Below the pieces are notes generated by a model, which was not told where the DNA came from, searched no databases, and was given only the letters and a program-made list of their open reading frames with translations. Below, in pieces: positions 1 to 9,719 of a DNA stretch of 64,000 nt. The number at the start of each line of letters is the position of its first letter. The first letter of the stretch is position 1. Location: NCBI GenBank assembly GCA_017617295.1, contig JAFZWN010000021.1, positions 35,801 through 99,800 on the forward strand, read 5' to 3'. The translations under genes and the position numbers were made by a program. This stretch comes from Clostridiales bacterium. GTDB lineage: Bacteria; Bacillota; Clostridia; Saccharofermentanales; Saccharofermentanaceae.

Positions 1-27
1 TTATAAGACTCATCAAGGGAGACAGAT

Positions 28-645
28 ATGAAAGTCCTAATCATTAACGGCAGTCCCAGAGTAAACGGCAACACTTCTACGGCTCTTAAAGAGATGGTCA
101 GGGTGTTCAATGAAGAAGGGATCGAGACCGAGGTCATTCAGATCGGCAACAGGGTTATCCGCGGATGCATTGCCTGCGGCACCTGCCACGGTACTGGCAG
201 ATGTGTCTTTGACGATGAGGTCAACGAGATCGCAGTAAAGTTCGAAGAGGCCGACGGACTGGTCGTTGCCTCTCCCGTTTATTATGCATCCGCCAACGCG
301 ACTCTTATTGCTTGTCTGGACAGGCTGTTCTTCAGTTCTTCTTTTGATAAGCGCATGAAAGTCGGCGCCTCTGTAGTCGTAGCCAGGAGGGGCGGCTGCT
401 CCGCGACTTTCGATGAGTTGAACAAATACTTCACGATAAGCGGTATGCCCGTGGTGTCGAGCCAGTACTGGAACTGTGTACACGGCCTTGACAAAGGTGA
501 GGCTTCTGAAGATCTGGAGGGTCTTCAGACAATGAGAACGCTGGCCCGGAATATGACCTTTCTTATGAAGAGCATCAAGCTCGGCAGGGAAGAGTTCGGG
601 CTGCCGCCGGCGGAGGCGTTCACGCCGACGAATTTTATCCGTTGA
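28..645 (+). CDS. Flavodoxin-fold NAD(P)H-dependent FMN reductase
   Basis: Cytoplasmic flavoprotein of the NADPH-dependent FMN reductase / iron-sulfur flavoprotein-like family, 205 residues. The N terminus (KVLIINGSPRVNGNTS) is the phosphate-binding loop that holds FMN in flavodoxin folds, and the SPVYYAS segment near residue 82 is the second flavin-contacting loop. A CIACGTCHGTGRC cluster at about residues 47-59 resembles the compact cysteine motif of iron-sulfur flavoproteins, but whether it holds a cluster is inference. The start is supported by AAGGGAGA six bases before the ATG. The AraC gene follows 39 bases downstream on the same strand, so it may be co-transcribed. The substrate cannot be told from sequence. 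Confidence 0.85.
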   Translation: MKVLIINGSPRVNGNTSTALKEMVRVFNEEGIETEVIQIGNRVIRGCIACGTCHGTGRCVFDDEVNEIAVKFEEADGLVVASPVYYASANATLIACLDRLFFSSSFDKRMKVGASVVVARRGGCSATFDELNKYFTISGMPVVSSQYWNCVHGLDKGEASEDLEGLQTMRTLARNMTFLMKSIKLGREEFGLPPAEAFTPTNFIR

Positions 646-684
646 AGCTGATGCATGAAGATTCCAGGGGAGCAGGTGATATAA

Positions 685-1566
685 GTGAATTCGCATTCGT
701 TTTTTGAAAAACAGGACAGCCTGAACGATCCGATTGAATGTTTTGTGTTTGATGCCGCTTCGGAGGAGTTCCCCGTTAAGCCGCACTGGCATTATTTTGC
801 CGAGTTTATCTATATGGTAAGAGGAAGCGCGGAGATCGCATCAGACGGGAAGACATATATCCTTAATGAAGGAGAATTTCTGATGGTTCATCCTTCGGCT
901 CTGCATTCTATCGTTTCGGTGACCGATGAGCTGCCTTTATATGAAGTGATCAAGCTCGATCTGAGCCAGTTCCCGAGTAAATCGGCTTATGCTCCGACTC
1001 CGACGGATATCTTTAAGTATGCCAGAGGAAAGAACATGAAAGTGATGTTCGATACCGAAGCTGCTTCGAAGCTTCACTGCAGGGAGATAATCGAGGATTG
1101 TATCAGAGAGGTGAATGAATACCGTTACGGCTGCGATGTCGTGATCAGGGCCCAGATCTACAGGCTGATCTACGGCATCGTCCGTTCCTGGATATCATCG
1201 GGGCTAAATATCGACGATTGTCCTATAAGCCCGGCGGATTCATTCGGCATAGAGAATATCACCGAGTATATAGATCTTCATCTTCATGAGAATATCAAGG
1301 TCAGGGATGTGGCTGAAGCATGTCATATCAGTTATTCCGGATTCGCGGCTAAGTTCCATGAGTTTTACGGCATGAGCTGTAAGGACTATATCGAGCGGAT
1401 GCGGATCTTCAAAGCTGAGGAATATCTGACGTTTACCGATCATGACCTGAACTATATCAGTGAGAAGACTGGCTTTGCCGACAGCAGCCACCTTATCAGG
1501 AGCTTCAAGAAATACCGCGGCATCACGCCCAAGCAGTTCCGCCTCAAAAGACGTAAAAAGGCCTGA
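685..1566 (+). CDS. AraC-family transcriptional regulator
   Basis: DNA-binding regulator of 293 residues. The N-terminal part (about residues 25-110) has a cupin-like sensor region starting around PHWHYFAEFIYMVRGSAEI, the usual ligand-binding layout of AraC proteins. The C-terminal ~100 residues carry the double helix-turn-helix, with KVRDVAEACHISYSGFAAKF and a final ISEKTGFADSSHLIRSFKKY then RGITPKQFR, which is the family signature. It starts with GTG at 685, preceded by AGGGGAGCAGG. It lies directly after the flavoprotein gene, which it may control; the effector is unknown. Confidence 0.9.
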   Translation: MNSHSFFEKQDSLNDPIECFVFDAASEEFPVKPHWHYFAEFIYMVRGSAEIASDGKTYILNEGEFLMVHPSALHSIVSVTDELPLYEVIKLDLSQFPSKSAYAPTPTDIFKYARGKNMKVMFDTEAASKLHCREIIEDCIREVNEYRYGCDVVIRAQIYRLIYGIVRSWISSGLNIDDCPISPADSFGIENITEYIDLHLHENIKVRDVAEACHISYSGFAAKFHEFYGMSCKDYIERMRIFKAEEYLTFTDHDLNYISEKTGFADSSHLIRSFKKYRGITPKQFRLKRRKKA

Positions 1567-1663
1567 TTGTTAATATGTGATGAATAATCGCTCTTGACGA
1601 ATGCAATCTTGAAGACAGGGGAATATAATCAGGATATGAAATGATTATTTGAGGGGTATGAAT

Positions 1664-3067
1664 ATGGACTTACAGGCATTTGTTAACAAGATCGCTCCCA
1701 TGACCTGCATCATGTCCGTTGAGGAACTGCCCGACGGAAAATACGGCGAGATAAGGATAGTTGCCGGAAATAAGGCATATATCGACTCCATCGAACTGGC
1801 GGATCACGGTCCGCAGATGATGTGTAATAAGTTTATCCCAAACAGTCTTTATCAGAACTATTTTCCCAAAGATCTGAACTTTGAGGATATCTGTTACAGA
1901 GCCGCGGTCAAGAAAGAACCGCTCTTTACCTATGTTCACCCCGACAGATTCGATTTCTGGTTTGCTCTTCAGATGCTGCCGCTTGACTGCGATAACGGGA
2001 ACCTTCGTTACTGCACATATACTCAGGAGATCTCTCAGAGCGCTGACACGTCGAAGATGAGCAATATCTCTCACGATACTGCTTCCGCGGTCATCGAGAC
2101 TTGTATCAAGCTCCGTTCGACGGACGACTTCCAGAAAGCAATGGACGAAGTCATCAAAGGCATAAGGGAACTCTGCGATGCCAGGAGTTGCACCGTCCTC
2201 ATGATGGATACCGTTACGAGGAAGTGCTCCGTACTGAGCTCTGCTGCGGCTTTTGATTCTTCAGTGGTCCCGATCAGATCAAGGACTGAAGGGTTCTATG
2301 AGGTCGCTGAGTCCTGGGAAGGAACGATCGCAGGAAGTAACTGTCTGATCATCAAAAATGAATCCGATATGGAAGTCGTAAAGAACAGAAATCCTGTATG
2401 GCACCGGTCCCTGACTGAAAGCGGCGTCCGTAGTATCGTTCTGTTCCCGCTGAAGTATAAGGGGGATCTTCTCGGATATATCTGGGCTACAAATTTCAAT
2501 ACCGAGAATGCGACGACTATAAAGGAGACACTTGAGCTTACCACATTCTTCCTGGCGGCGGAGATCGCCAACTACAGGATGCTCAACAGGCTCAAGATAT
2601 TGTCCTCTCAGGATCTTTTGACAGGAGTACTTAACCGTAACGAGATGAATAACAGGATCGACCGTATCTGCGAGCGAAGGGATGAGACTCCCATGAACGT
2701 CGGTATCGTTTTCGCTGATCTTAACGGTCTCAAGATGGTCAACGATAAGTACGGCCATTTCGCGGGCGATATGCTGATAAAGAATGCCGCGCTCCTCCTT
2801 CAGAACGTCTTTATGGAGGAGGAAGTTTACAGAGCCGGCGGCGATGAGTTTATGGTCCTTGTTAAGAACACCACCATCGAGATGCTTGAAGAAAAGTGCA
2901 ACAGACTGAAGGAGCAGTCAGGGGCATTTGAGCACGTGAGCTTTGCCGTCGGATACAGTATCGAAGAAGACGGTATCAATATCAGGCGTTCGCTCAAACT
3001 GGCCGATGAGAGGATGTATGAGGATAAGGAGCGCTACTATCAGGAACATCCTGAACTGAAGCGCTGA
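1664..3067 (+). CDS. GAF-GGDEF diguanylate cyclase
   Basis: Predicted cytoplasmic diguanylate cyclase (2 GTP to cyclic di-GMP). The C-terminal third contains FADLNGLKMVNDKYGHFAGD and RAGGDEFMVL (GGDEF near residue 391), with intact metal-binding and active-site residues. The middle (about residues 140-300) resembles a GAF sensor domain; the first 120 residues look like a PAS-type sensor without membrane segments. Of several in-frame starts (1649 TTG, 1658 ATG, 1664 ATG), the one at 1664 is best placed relative to GAGGGG at 1651-1656. It ends with a short charged tail. No EAL or HD-GYP partner is in the window. Confidence 0.88.
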   Translation: MDLQAFVNKIAPMTCIMSVEELPDGKYGEIRIVAGNKAYIDSIELADHGPQMMCNKFIPNSLYQNYFPKDLNFEDICYRAAVKKEPLFTYVHPDRFDFWFALQMLPLDCDNGNLRYCTYTQEISQSADTSKMSNISHDTASAVIETCIKLRSTDDFQKAMDEVIKGIRELCDARSCTVLMMDTVTRKCSVLSSAAAFDSSVVPIRSRTEGFYEVAESWEGTIAGSNCLIIKNESDMEVVKNRNPVWHRSLTESGVRSIVLFPLKYKGDLLGYIWATNFNTENATTIKETLELTTFFLAAEIANYRMLNRLKILSSQDLLTGVLNRNEMNNRIDRICERRDETPMNVGIVFADLNGLKMVNDKYGHFAGDMLIKNAALLLQNVFMEEEVYRAGGDEFMVLVKNTTIEMLEEKCNRLKEQSGAFEHVSFAVGYSIEEDGINIRRSLKLADERMYEDKERYYQEHPELKR

Positions 3068-3251
3068 AATATACAGAGGCAAATAAACCGGTCAAACCTC
3101 TTGCTATGTTATATATGTTTGTGCTATGATCGCTTCCGTGATCATATATCTGATCAGTTAACCCTTCTTAAGACGTATTTTTTCTATGGTAAGAGAGAAC
3201 TTTTCTCTTATCTTTTGTATGCCGGAACTATTAACAAAGGAGGGATCATCA

Positions 3252-4226
3252 ATGGAAAAGATAATAGAAAGAGCAAAAGAACTGTACGGATTAACAGGGA
3301 CTGATCTTAAAAGGATACGTTCTCACGAAGGCGGCCGTAATACTGTCTTTGCAGGCGGCGGATACGTTCTTCGGGTCAGCTGTCTTTCTGACCGGACAAT
3401 GAACGACTACCTGGCGGAAACGGAATTCATCCGTTACCTGGCGGAAAACGGTGCGCCTGTGGCAGATGTGATCTGCTCGATAAGCGGAAATACCGTTGAG
3501 AGGGTGGATTCTGACGGAACTACGTTTTATTTGTGTCTGTTTGAATATGCGAAAGGAATGCTCATTGCCGATAACGGATACAGATACAGGGAGGGAGTAC
3601 CTTTAGAGGAATACTTTTATAACACGGGAAAGGCTCTCGGAGCTATTCACAGACTGTCTAAGAGTTACTGTCCCAGAGCAAAGAGACGGGATCAGTCGGA
3701 ACTGTTTAACGAGCAATATATCGACACTTTGATACCTGACAGCTACAGGGATCTGAAAGACGCCATAGGAAAAAGACTTCAGAGATTTGCTGATCTTCCG
3801 AAAGAAATCGGTGATTACGGACTCGTGCATTTTGATTTCTCTGACGGAAATTATCATGTGGATCTGTCTTCCGGAGATATAACCGTTTTTGACTTTGATA
3901 ACTGCCTGTACTGCTGGTATATGTTCGATCTCGCTCATCTGTGGACACATGGTACGGGATGGTATCAGTTCGAGAGCGATCCGGAAGCAAGAAAAAAAGG
4001 AATGGATCATTATTTTGCGACCGTGCTTGAAGGATACAGAAGCGAGACTGATGTGTCAGAGGAAATGCTCGATAACCTTCAGCTGTTTATCGACATGACC
4101 ATCATCGAATATGTGATCGATGAGTTTCAGTGCAGTATAAGAGAAGGTGAGCTTCCGGATCCCGAAGATATTGAACATGCATATAACGTTCTGATACATG
4201 ATATTCCTTTTGCGGGATTCTTCTGA
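3252..4226 (+). CDS. APH-family phosphotransferase (aminoglycoside/choline kinase fold)
   Basis: Protein of 324 residues with the APH kinase fold. The catalytic loop is LVHFDFSDGNYHV (near residue 193), in which the usual HxDxxxxN pattern is preserved, and VFDFDNC (near residue 214) gives the metal-binding aspartate. Proteins of this fold phosphorylate small hydroxylated molecules such as aminoglycosides, choline, homoserine or sugars; the substrate here is not predictable and resistance should not be assumed. The start at 3252 is set by AAAGGAGGGATC just upstream; a longer in-frame reading from 3186 lacks a ribosome binding site. Confidence 0.82.
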   Translation: MEKIIERAKELYGLTGTDLKRIRSHEGGRNTVFAGGGYVLRVSCLSDRTMNDYLAETEFIRYLAENGAPVADVICSISGNTVERVDSDGTTFYLCLFEYAKGMLIADNGYRYREGVPLEEYFYNTGKALGAIHRLSKSYCPRAKRRDQSELFNEQYIDTLIPDSYRDLKDAIGKRLQRFADLPKEIGDYGLVHFDFSDGNYHVDLSSGDITVFDFDNCLYCWYMFDLAHLWTHGTGWYQFESDPEARKKGMDHYFATVLEGYRSETDVSEEMLDNLQLFIDMTIIEYVIDEFQCSIREGELPDPEDIEHAYNVLIHDIPFAGFF

Positions 4227-4282
4227 TCCGGTTTTGTTTCTGTTATCATAAGTGGACAGTATAAGAAGGAAGGCCGGACTGT

Positions 4283-5143
4283 ATGTCTGAAGATATAGTT
4301 AAAAGAGGACTTGTCCTGGAGGGCGGAGCTATGCGCGGCATGTTCACCGCCGGTGTTATGGATGTCTTCATGGAAAATGACATCAGGTTTGACGGGGCCG
4401 CGGGCATATCAGCAGGCGCCATCTTCGGCTGTAACTATAAGTCGCATCAGATCGGCCGGGTCATAAGATATAACACGAGATTCTCGAGAGATCCCAGGTA
4501 TAGCAGCATCAGGACTCTGATCAGGACAGGGGATCTTTACGGAGCGGAGTTCTGTTACAGAGACATCCCTGATATCCTCGATGTGTTTGACAGGGAGACT
4601 TTTAAAAATGACCCGATGGAGTTTTATGTTGGAGCCACGGATGTGGAGACAGGAAAGATCGAGTTTCACAAGTGTATTGACGGAGAGTCGGAGGATATCC
4701 AATGGATGAGAGCATCTGCATCGATGCCGATAGTCTCCAGACCTGTAAGGATCAACGGAAGGGAATATCTGGACGGCGGGATCACCGATTCGGTCCCGTA
4801 TGAATTCCTTGAGAGCCTGGGGTATAACAGAAATGTTATCGTTCTTACGCAGCCTTTGGGCTTTGTCAAAAAGGACAGGCATACAAAGCTGCTTATGAAA
4901 CTGCTCCTTCATAAATATCCGAATATCGCATCGGCGATGGCTGACCGCCATATAATGTATAACCGTCAGATGGAAGAGATAAGAAGACGCGAACAAGACG
5001 GCAGAAGCCTTGTGATAAGGCCCGCGACTTCGCTCGGGATAGGTCGTACCGAGAAGGACCCTGATGAACTTCAGAGAGTATATCGGGAGGGCAGGAAAGA
5101 AGCGGAAAGAAGGCTTCCCGAAGTCATTGATTTCCTTCTGTGA
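4283..5143 (+). CDS. Patatin-like phospholipase
   Basis: Serine acyl hydrolase of the bacterial patatin family, 286 residues. The three hallmarks are present: a glycine-rich oxyanion loop (LEGGAMRGMF, residues 12-21), the nucleophile elbow GISAG (Ser at residue 43), and the second member of the Ser-Asp dyad in YLDGGITDS (near residue 166). It is expected to release fatty acids from phospholipids or other acyl esters. No signal peptide or membrane segment is visible, so it is probably cytoplasmic. The start is supported by AAGGAAGG about ten bases upstream. Confidence 0.88.
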   Translation: MSEDIVKRGLVLEGGAMRGMFTAGVMDVFMENDIRFDGAAGISAGAIFGCNYKSHQIGRVIRYNTRFSRDPRYSSIRTLIRTGDLYGAEFCYRDIPDILDVFDRETFKNDPMEFYVGATDVETGKIEFHKCIDGESEDIQWMRASASMPIVSRPVRINGREYLDGGITDSVPYEFLESLGYNRNVIVLTQPLGFVKKDRHTKLLMKLLLHKYPNIASAMADRHIMYNRQMEEIRRREQDGRSLVIRPATSLGIGRTEKDPDELQRVYREGRKEAERRLPEVIDFLL

Positions 5144-5214
5144 CTTTCCCGCGAACGATAAGCTGTGCGAGTGGTAAAATACTATCGTAAAGAGAAGAGA
5201 CGGAGGCACATACC

Positions 5215-5448
5215 ATGGGAATCCTGATAAGCGAGACGACACGTGAAGAACGGGAGCGGATAGTATCGGAATCCATCGGAAATATAAGCGGGTCCTGCGA
5301 CGGGTGTATGGCCGGTCTTGCCGAGATGTATCAGGATTATATCGACGGGAAGAAAGAGATCCGTGAGATCAATATGGAATTCCGCAGAGGCTACGAATCC
5401 GGAACCGATGCACCGCCCAAAGACGGCTGCGGTTATGTAAGGGACTGA
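5215..5448 (+). CDS. Conserved small clostridial protein of unknown function
   Basis: A 77-residue acidic protein with cysteines in SCDGCMAG and DGCGYVRD. I recognise the pattern (ISxTTREERExIVxES, then CDGCxAG and DYIDGKxEIREIN) as a small protein widespread in Clostridia that is often mislabelled as a purine-biosynthesis protein; no enzymatic motif supports that label. The start at 5215 is preceded by GACGGAGGCACATACC. The cysteines could bind metal, which is inference only. It stands alone between the patatin gene and the convergent channel gene. Confidence 0.75.
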   Translation: MGILISETTREERERIVSESIGNISGSCDGCMAGLAEMYQDYIDGKKEIREINMEFRRGYESGTDAPPKDGCGYVRD

Positions 5449-5470
5449 GAACGTGATATATTTACCGTGA

Positions 5471-7561
5471 TCAATGATTGCTGAAAACGATCACCTTGTC
5501 GTTCTTGCCCAGAGAGACGCTGATATCCTTCTGGTCTCCACTGAATAATGTAACGTTATTGCCAGGTTTTACATAGCCCAGCATCAATGTAATGTTCTGC
5601 TGTTCCTTGGGCAGACCGGGATCGTATGACGCCTCGAAAACGGCTCTTATGAGTTCATCTGAAGTGCATGGTCCGGGTAGCGTATCAAAGAAGTCCTTTG
5701 CCTTTTTGATATAGACTTCCTTGCTCTCGTAACCGTCTGAATCATCCTCGTCATAAGTCAGTATATCCTGGAAGAAATCGAAGATCGCATCCTTCTCGCC
5801 GATCTGGGTTATCATCTTACTGATGTAGCGGTTGCTGATGATGACGTTCTTGACGCTGTAGCTGCTTACGACATCATGGTTCTTCGGATCGTTTATCTCC
5901 GCTATCACATCGATGCTCTCGACATCAAAATCCGGATTGGCTTCCTTTTTGTCGTTGATGATGTCCTGAACATAGATAAGATTGGCGAGCGTATCCGCAT
6001 CGGTCTCACCGCCGGAAGCGAGATCGTCAGAGAGGATCAGTACGCTTACGTCCTCGTCGTTCATCTCCATGAAGTCGTTTATGGATCTGCAGATCAGATC
6101 CTTGTCGAAGATCTCTGCCGCCACGGTACTGCAGACGAACGGATAATCGCGGTAATGATCCATACGTTCGAGGCTCTTCTCGTCATCTATTACGATTATC
6201 TGAAGGAGCTTCTCGTCGGAGTCTTTATAACCCCACTCTGCGAGGAATGCCCTGAATCCGTCCATTATGTCCCTGCATTTGCTGTTATGCCCGAGCATTA
6301 TTATGTTCTTCTTTTCGATACGGTAATCCCTGTTGATATCAGCCTTGAAAGACGGTTCTTCTATATTATCGGCCGCTTCGATATCCTTCTCGTTATATGC
6401 CATATAGAAACAGTGATCGGCACTGCCGTTCCTCTGTACGGTAAGAGGAACGATATGCCTGTTCTTTTTAAGGGATCCTGATATGAACTCAGTCTCATCA
6501 GCGACGGATGATACCGTCGAATAGAAGGTCGCTCCGCGGTTGGAGAGGAGTTCGTTATAGACGGTGTTAAGTTCAGGCATCAGAGAGAACTGTGACATCA
6601 GCTGACCGAGGATACGGTTCACGCGGATCGGAACGATATTACATTTGCCGTCAACCTGCTTGCATCGGATGATCTTCTGTACCAGGTTCCAGGTCCAGTC
6701 GTCAGTAACCTCTACGATTATCCTCTGATTGTCTGCCGATGATCCTGAAGATGTTATATCGGAGACCTGCATCAGAGTCTTTATCGTAAGCGAATTCCCG
6801 TTAAGGTATCTGTCGGCATCAGTATTATCATTCTCGCTTCCAAGGATAACGACCGATGCGGCCATGTCGAGTGATATATCATACAGCTGCTTGGTCGAGA
6901 ACACATCTCCTTCCCGGACGATGACCGTGAGACGGTTCTTAAACTTATGCTTTGCCCGGTATATCCTGCCGGCGATAAAGGACATGGAGCGGGATCTTTC
7001 TGCCGCTTTGTCGTTCTCGCGCTTTACCGTCTCGCAGAGGCATTCGGATATCTCTCTTTTGACATCTTCCTTACCGGAATTGACCAGCACGATCACTTTG
7101 GATATCGTCTCGCTGTACAGAAGATCGTTGACGATCTCAAGGGCTCTGGAGTTCCAGTTTAAGATGACGAAATGTCCCGACAGATAGAGCTTGCGGTTTC
7201 CCTGATTGGAGTTCTCGATAAAGCCCGAGATATAGTTGGTGATATAACCGATCACGGCGCCCGTGAATGATACCATTCCAATTATGACGATGATCAGGCA
7301 GATAACGGCAATAACGGCATTTGACGGACCGATATCTTCGACTACATACGAGACGCATCCCGCATCCAGGATCATGGTGACAGTATAATAAGCCGCCTCG
7401 AGGAATCCCAGCTGCTCAGTCCCGCTTAAGGACATACTGCTTATGATAAAAGCAGACAGAAAAAGAAATGCGATATTAAAGAAGAGTATTGCCAGTAAAA
7501 CGATCTGCCCCGGATTCTTGGCAAGTCTGATACTGAACCATTCCCGAAAACTCTTGAACAT
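5471..7561 (-). CDS. CASTOR/POLLUX-like ion channel with RCK domains
   Basis: Membrane protein of about 696 residues resembling plant CASTOR/POLLUX channels and their bacterial relatives. Near the N terminus are hydrophobic helices (residues ~20-42 and ~82-110) with a pore-loop-like YYTVTMILDAGCVSY between them. The DAG in that loop matches the filter of CASTOR-type channels rather than the TVGYG of potassium channels. The large cytosolic part starts with VILNWNSRALEIVNDLL, the RCK-type nucleotide-binding segment of this family, and a second Rossmann-like segment follows near IIMLGHNSKC. A GTG start at 7570 is possible, but GGAGA sits directly against it; the ATG at 7561 is at normal distance. 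Ion and ligand are not predictable. Confidence 0.8.
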   Translation of the reverse strand: MFKSFREWFSIRLAKNPGQIVLLAILFFNIAFLFLSAFIISSMSLSGTEQLGFLEAAYYTVTMILDAGCVSYVVEDIGPSNAVIAVICLIIVIIGMVSFTGAVIGYITNYISGFIENSNQGNRKLYLSGHFVILNWNSRALEIVNDLLYSETISKVIVLVNSGKEDVKREISECLCETVKRENDKAAERSRSMSFIAGRIYRAKHKFKNRLTVIVREGDVFSTKQLYDISLDMAASVVILGSENDNTDADRYLNGNSLTIKTLMQVSDITSSGSSADNQRIIVEVTDDWTWNLVQKIIRCKQVDGKCNIVPIRVNRILGQLMSQFSLMPELNTVYNELLSNRGATFYSTVSSVADETEFISGSLKKNRHIVPLTVQRNGSADHCFYMAYNEKDIEAADNIEEPSFKADINRDYRIEKKNIIMLGHNSKCRDIMDGFRAFLAEWGYKDSDEKLLQIIVIDDEKSLERMDHYRDYPFVCSTVAAEIFDKDLICRSINDFMEMNDEDVSVLILSDDLASGGETDADTLANLIYVQDIINDKKEANPDFDVESIDVIAEINDPKNHDVVSSYSVKNVIISNRYISKMITQIGEKDAIFDFFQDILTYDEDDSDGYESKEVYIKKAKDFFDTLPGPCTSDELIRAVFEASYDPGLPKEQQNITLMLGYVKPGNNVTLFSGDQKDISVSLGKNDKVIVFSNH

Positions 7562-7618
7562 ATGGATCACTCTCCGGATCTGACCTCAGGGATCTTATGA
7601 TGATATGATAACACAATC

Positions 7619-8425
7619 TTATCCGAAAGCTTCTTCTGCCTTTCTTGCCGTCAGGCGTCTCTTCTCCAGAGTCTTCTCGAACAGTTCGTCGGAGATCGCC
7701 GGGAACTTTTCATATATGACTTTGGTACCTTCTTCTGTTATTCCGCCCTTCGTGGCAACACGGTCAACGACTTCTTCAAAAGTCATTCCTTTATCGATCA
7801 TCAGTTCGCCCGTGGCACAGAGAGTATTGAGCACCATCGAGACTATCTGTTCTTCGGGGATCGAAGTGTGCTTTTTGGCCGAATCACATATCACATCAAA
7901 AACGGAAGCGATGAATCCCGGCATGCACGAGACGAGTTCGGATCCCATGCCCATCTCGTCTTCGGGAAGGACAGTGACGTTGCCCATGCATTCGAAGAGT
8001 GTCTTTACGGTCTCCTTATCGGAGTCATTCATGAGATCGTTATGGCATACCAGAGTCTGTGACCTGCCTGTCTCGGCGGTCAGGCTCGGTATAACTTTAC
8101 AGGTCTTGCATCTGAGTATCTTTCCTATGGTGCCGAAAGAAACGCTCCCGTTGAGAGATATTAGGATGGCATCCGGACGGATCTCATCACGGATATCCTC
8201 GAGGACAGTCCTGATATCAACGGGACGGACGCACATGATTATGATATCCGAACGGGATGCCAGATCTGCATTGCTCCCGCATACGGTTGCCATGGAAGAG
8301 AGGTGCCCGATCTTTTCGCGTGTCCTGTTGGCGATCAGGATCCCTCCCGTAACGTTTTCCGATCTTACGAAGCTTTCCAAAAGCATCTTTCCCATGCTGC
8401 CGTATCCTATTATTCCTATGTTCAT
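7619..8425 (-). CDS. proC: Pyrroline-5-carboxylate reductase family protein
   Basis: NAD(P)-dependent oxidoreductase of 268 residues, the usual length of pyrroline-5-carboxylate reductase, which makes proline from 1-pyrroline-5-carboxylate. The Rossmann motif is MNIGIIGYGSMG at the very N terminus, and the C-terminal dimerisation and active-site segment is VATKGGITEEGT, which corresponds to the family's GGTT-type loop. The start at 8425 has AGGAG eight bases upstream; a longer in-frame reading to 8515 is unlikely. No other proline gene is adjacent, so a ComER-like paralogue with another role cannot be excluded. Confidence 0.8.
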   Translation of the reverse strand: MNIGIIGYGSMGKMLLESFVRSENVTGGILIANRTREKIGHLSSMATVCGSNADLASRSDIIIMCVRPVDIRTVLEDIRDEIRPDAILISLNGSVSFGTIGKILRCKTCKVIPSLTAETGRSQTLVCHNDLMNDSDKETVKTLFECMGNVTVLPEDEMGMGSELVSCMPGFIASVFDVICDSAKKHTSIPEEQIVSMVLNTLCATGELMIDKGMTFEEVVDRVATKGGITEEGTKVIYEKFPAISDELFEKTLEKRRLTARKAEEAFG

Positions 8426-8819
8426 CTTGTTAACTCCTGTCCGGACGGATGTGCAACAGAGGTATTGGGCTCCCCCGATAACACTCCGACCAAATGTATG
8501 ACTATTATAAAACAATGTTCATGGCAGCGCAGCGAAAAGTTTTTCAAATCAAGAAAAAACGAACGGGCAAGTTCGGTTTTTTAGGAAAGGTATGAGTATA
8601 ATGACTGCGATAGTTTTGCGAGATATCAGGACGGAGCATGAAATATGTTGACTCTGTAGGTTTGGATATATGACAGTTAAGGATTATCTTTAGTTACAAC
8701 TTTTATATTGTATTAATGGCGAGTTGGTATTAAGATGATATTCTGTTTGTATTTATGGGTGTTGTTTTTTCTATGTTTCCTTATGTCATAGTTCAGAATT
8801 GACTCATATTTTTGGAAAC
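8426..8819. other. AT-rich gene-free spacer at the left edge of the AbiH island
   Basis: No coding region supported by a ribosome binding site is visible. Composition falls sharply from roughly half G+C in the proC gene to roughly one third here, marking the edge of a foreign-looking segment that extends to about 10655. A hairpin with T/A tracts lies at 8554-8582. Confidence 0.6.
8554..8582. terminator. Hairpin with A/T tracts, possible terminator
   Basis: GAAC at 8561-8564 pairs with GTTC at 8571-8574, and flanking A-runs and T-runs extend the stem with one mismatch. Reading leftward it would end transcripts coming from abiH. Confidence 0.5.
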
Positions 8820-9719
8820 TTACCATTCTTGGATGTTAAAACGATATATTCCGTTTTCCTCTGTAAATTTCCGTATGCGTTTTTCTGTTTGATCAAGTTC
8901 TTCGTTTGTTTTTCCATATGCATAAAAAACCCAGTTTTCATTCTTAAGTAAAGGAATGATTATATCCTCATAATACGGCATATCGACACCATTGAAAGAA
9001 TGTCCCATAACTATAACACTTTCAAGACATTCTCTTTGTTTCATGTTTTTGATGAATTTGGATAGTACTAAGTATTGGTTTTTTAGCTTTTTGGATGCAA
9101 CTTTATAACAATTATATATTTTTATAATGGCTGGCTCATACACAAGAGAATACCATTCATCATCATTGTATTCTCTAACTAAAGCCTCATAAATCTCTTC
9201 TTCGTTGTTGTAGGGACACCCAAATACTAGCTCTTCTCCGCATTTCCCGTGAATATGAAGAATTCTATTACCCAAAATATTATATAGTTTTTCAAGTGTT
9301 TCTGTATAGTTAAACGATAAATAGTAATTCTCATTATTGATTTCTGGGAATAGCCGAGTATCTGAAATATTGATTTGCGAAATCCACTCATTGAAACAAT
9401 CAACAACAAACGGTTTAAAAAATTTTAATTCACTTTCTAAAGCTATTTCTATATTATTCCATCCTGGAGTTAACTCATCAGATATGTTTGGATATAAATC
9501 ACTTTTGCTTTCTAGGCAATCATCACAAGTTAGCTTTAATTCTTTCTCTACATCTGACCATATATTAGTATTAGAATTAAGATGAAGATAATTGCATTTT
9601 TCATAATCATTACAGATATTTATGTAGTTGTTTACAAGAAACTCTTTATAATGTTTATAATCAGTTTTCATGTTATGATGCAAATCAAAGCCGTTTCCAA
9701 TGATATAAAAAGAGGACAT
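8820..9719 (-). CDS. abiH: AbiH-family phage abortive-infection protein
   Basis: Protein of 299 residues with the marks of the AbiH family: N-terminal FYIIGNGFDLHHNMKTDY, central LSFNYTETLEKLY followed by ILHIHGKC, and a late VIVMGHSFNGVDMPYY. AbiH was first described as a single-gene phage-exclusion protein of lactococci; its biochemical activity is not established here. The gene is much richer in A+T than its neighbours (sampled lines are about one third G+C against about half nearby) and uses AAT, ATA and TTA codons freely, which points to horizontal transfer. The start has CAGGAGAAACGAC before the ATG. A small unknown gene on the same strand lies upstream. Confidence 0.85.
   Translation of the reverse strand: MSSFYIIGNGFDLHHNMKTDYKHYKEFLVNNYINICNDYEKCNYLHLNSNTNIWSDVEKELKLTCDDCLESKSDLYPNISDELTPGWNNIEIALESELKFFKPFVVDCFNEWISQINISDTRLFPEINNENYYLSFNYTETLEKLYNILGNRILHIHGKCGEELVFGCPYNNEEEIYEALVREYNDDEWYSLVYEPAIIKIYNCYKVASKKLKNQYLVLSKFIKNMKQRECLESVIVMGHSFNGVDMPYYEDIIIPLLKNENWVFYAYGKTNEELDQTEKRIRKFTEENGIYRFNIQEW

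Noticed and set aside
37..792. 251-codon antisense frame at the left end
   Set aside because: Opposite the flavoprotein gene, with no recognisable protein features.
3101..3304. 67-codon frame overlapping the APH-type kinase start
   Set aside because: Overlaps the well-supported kinase in another frame and lacks a start signal.
8820..9719. AbiH gene considered as part of a prophage
   Set aside because: No integrase, capsid, terminase or lysis genes are near; only composition suggests transfer.
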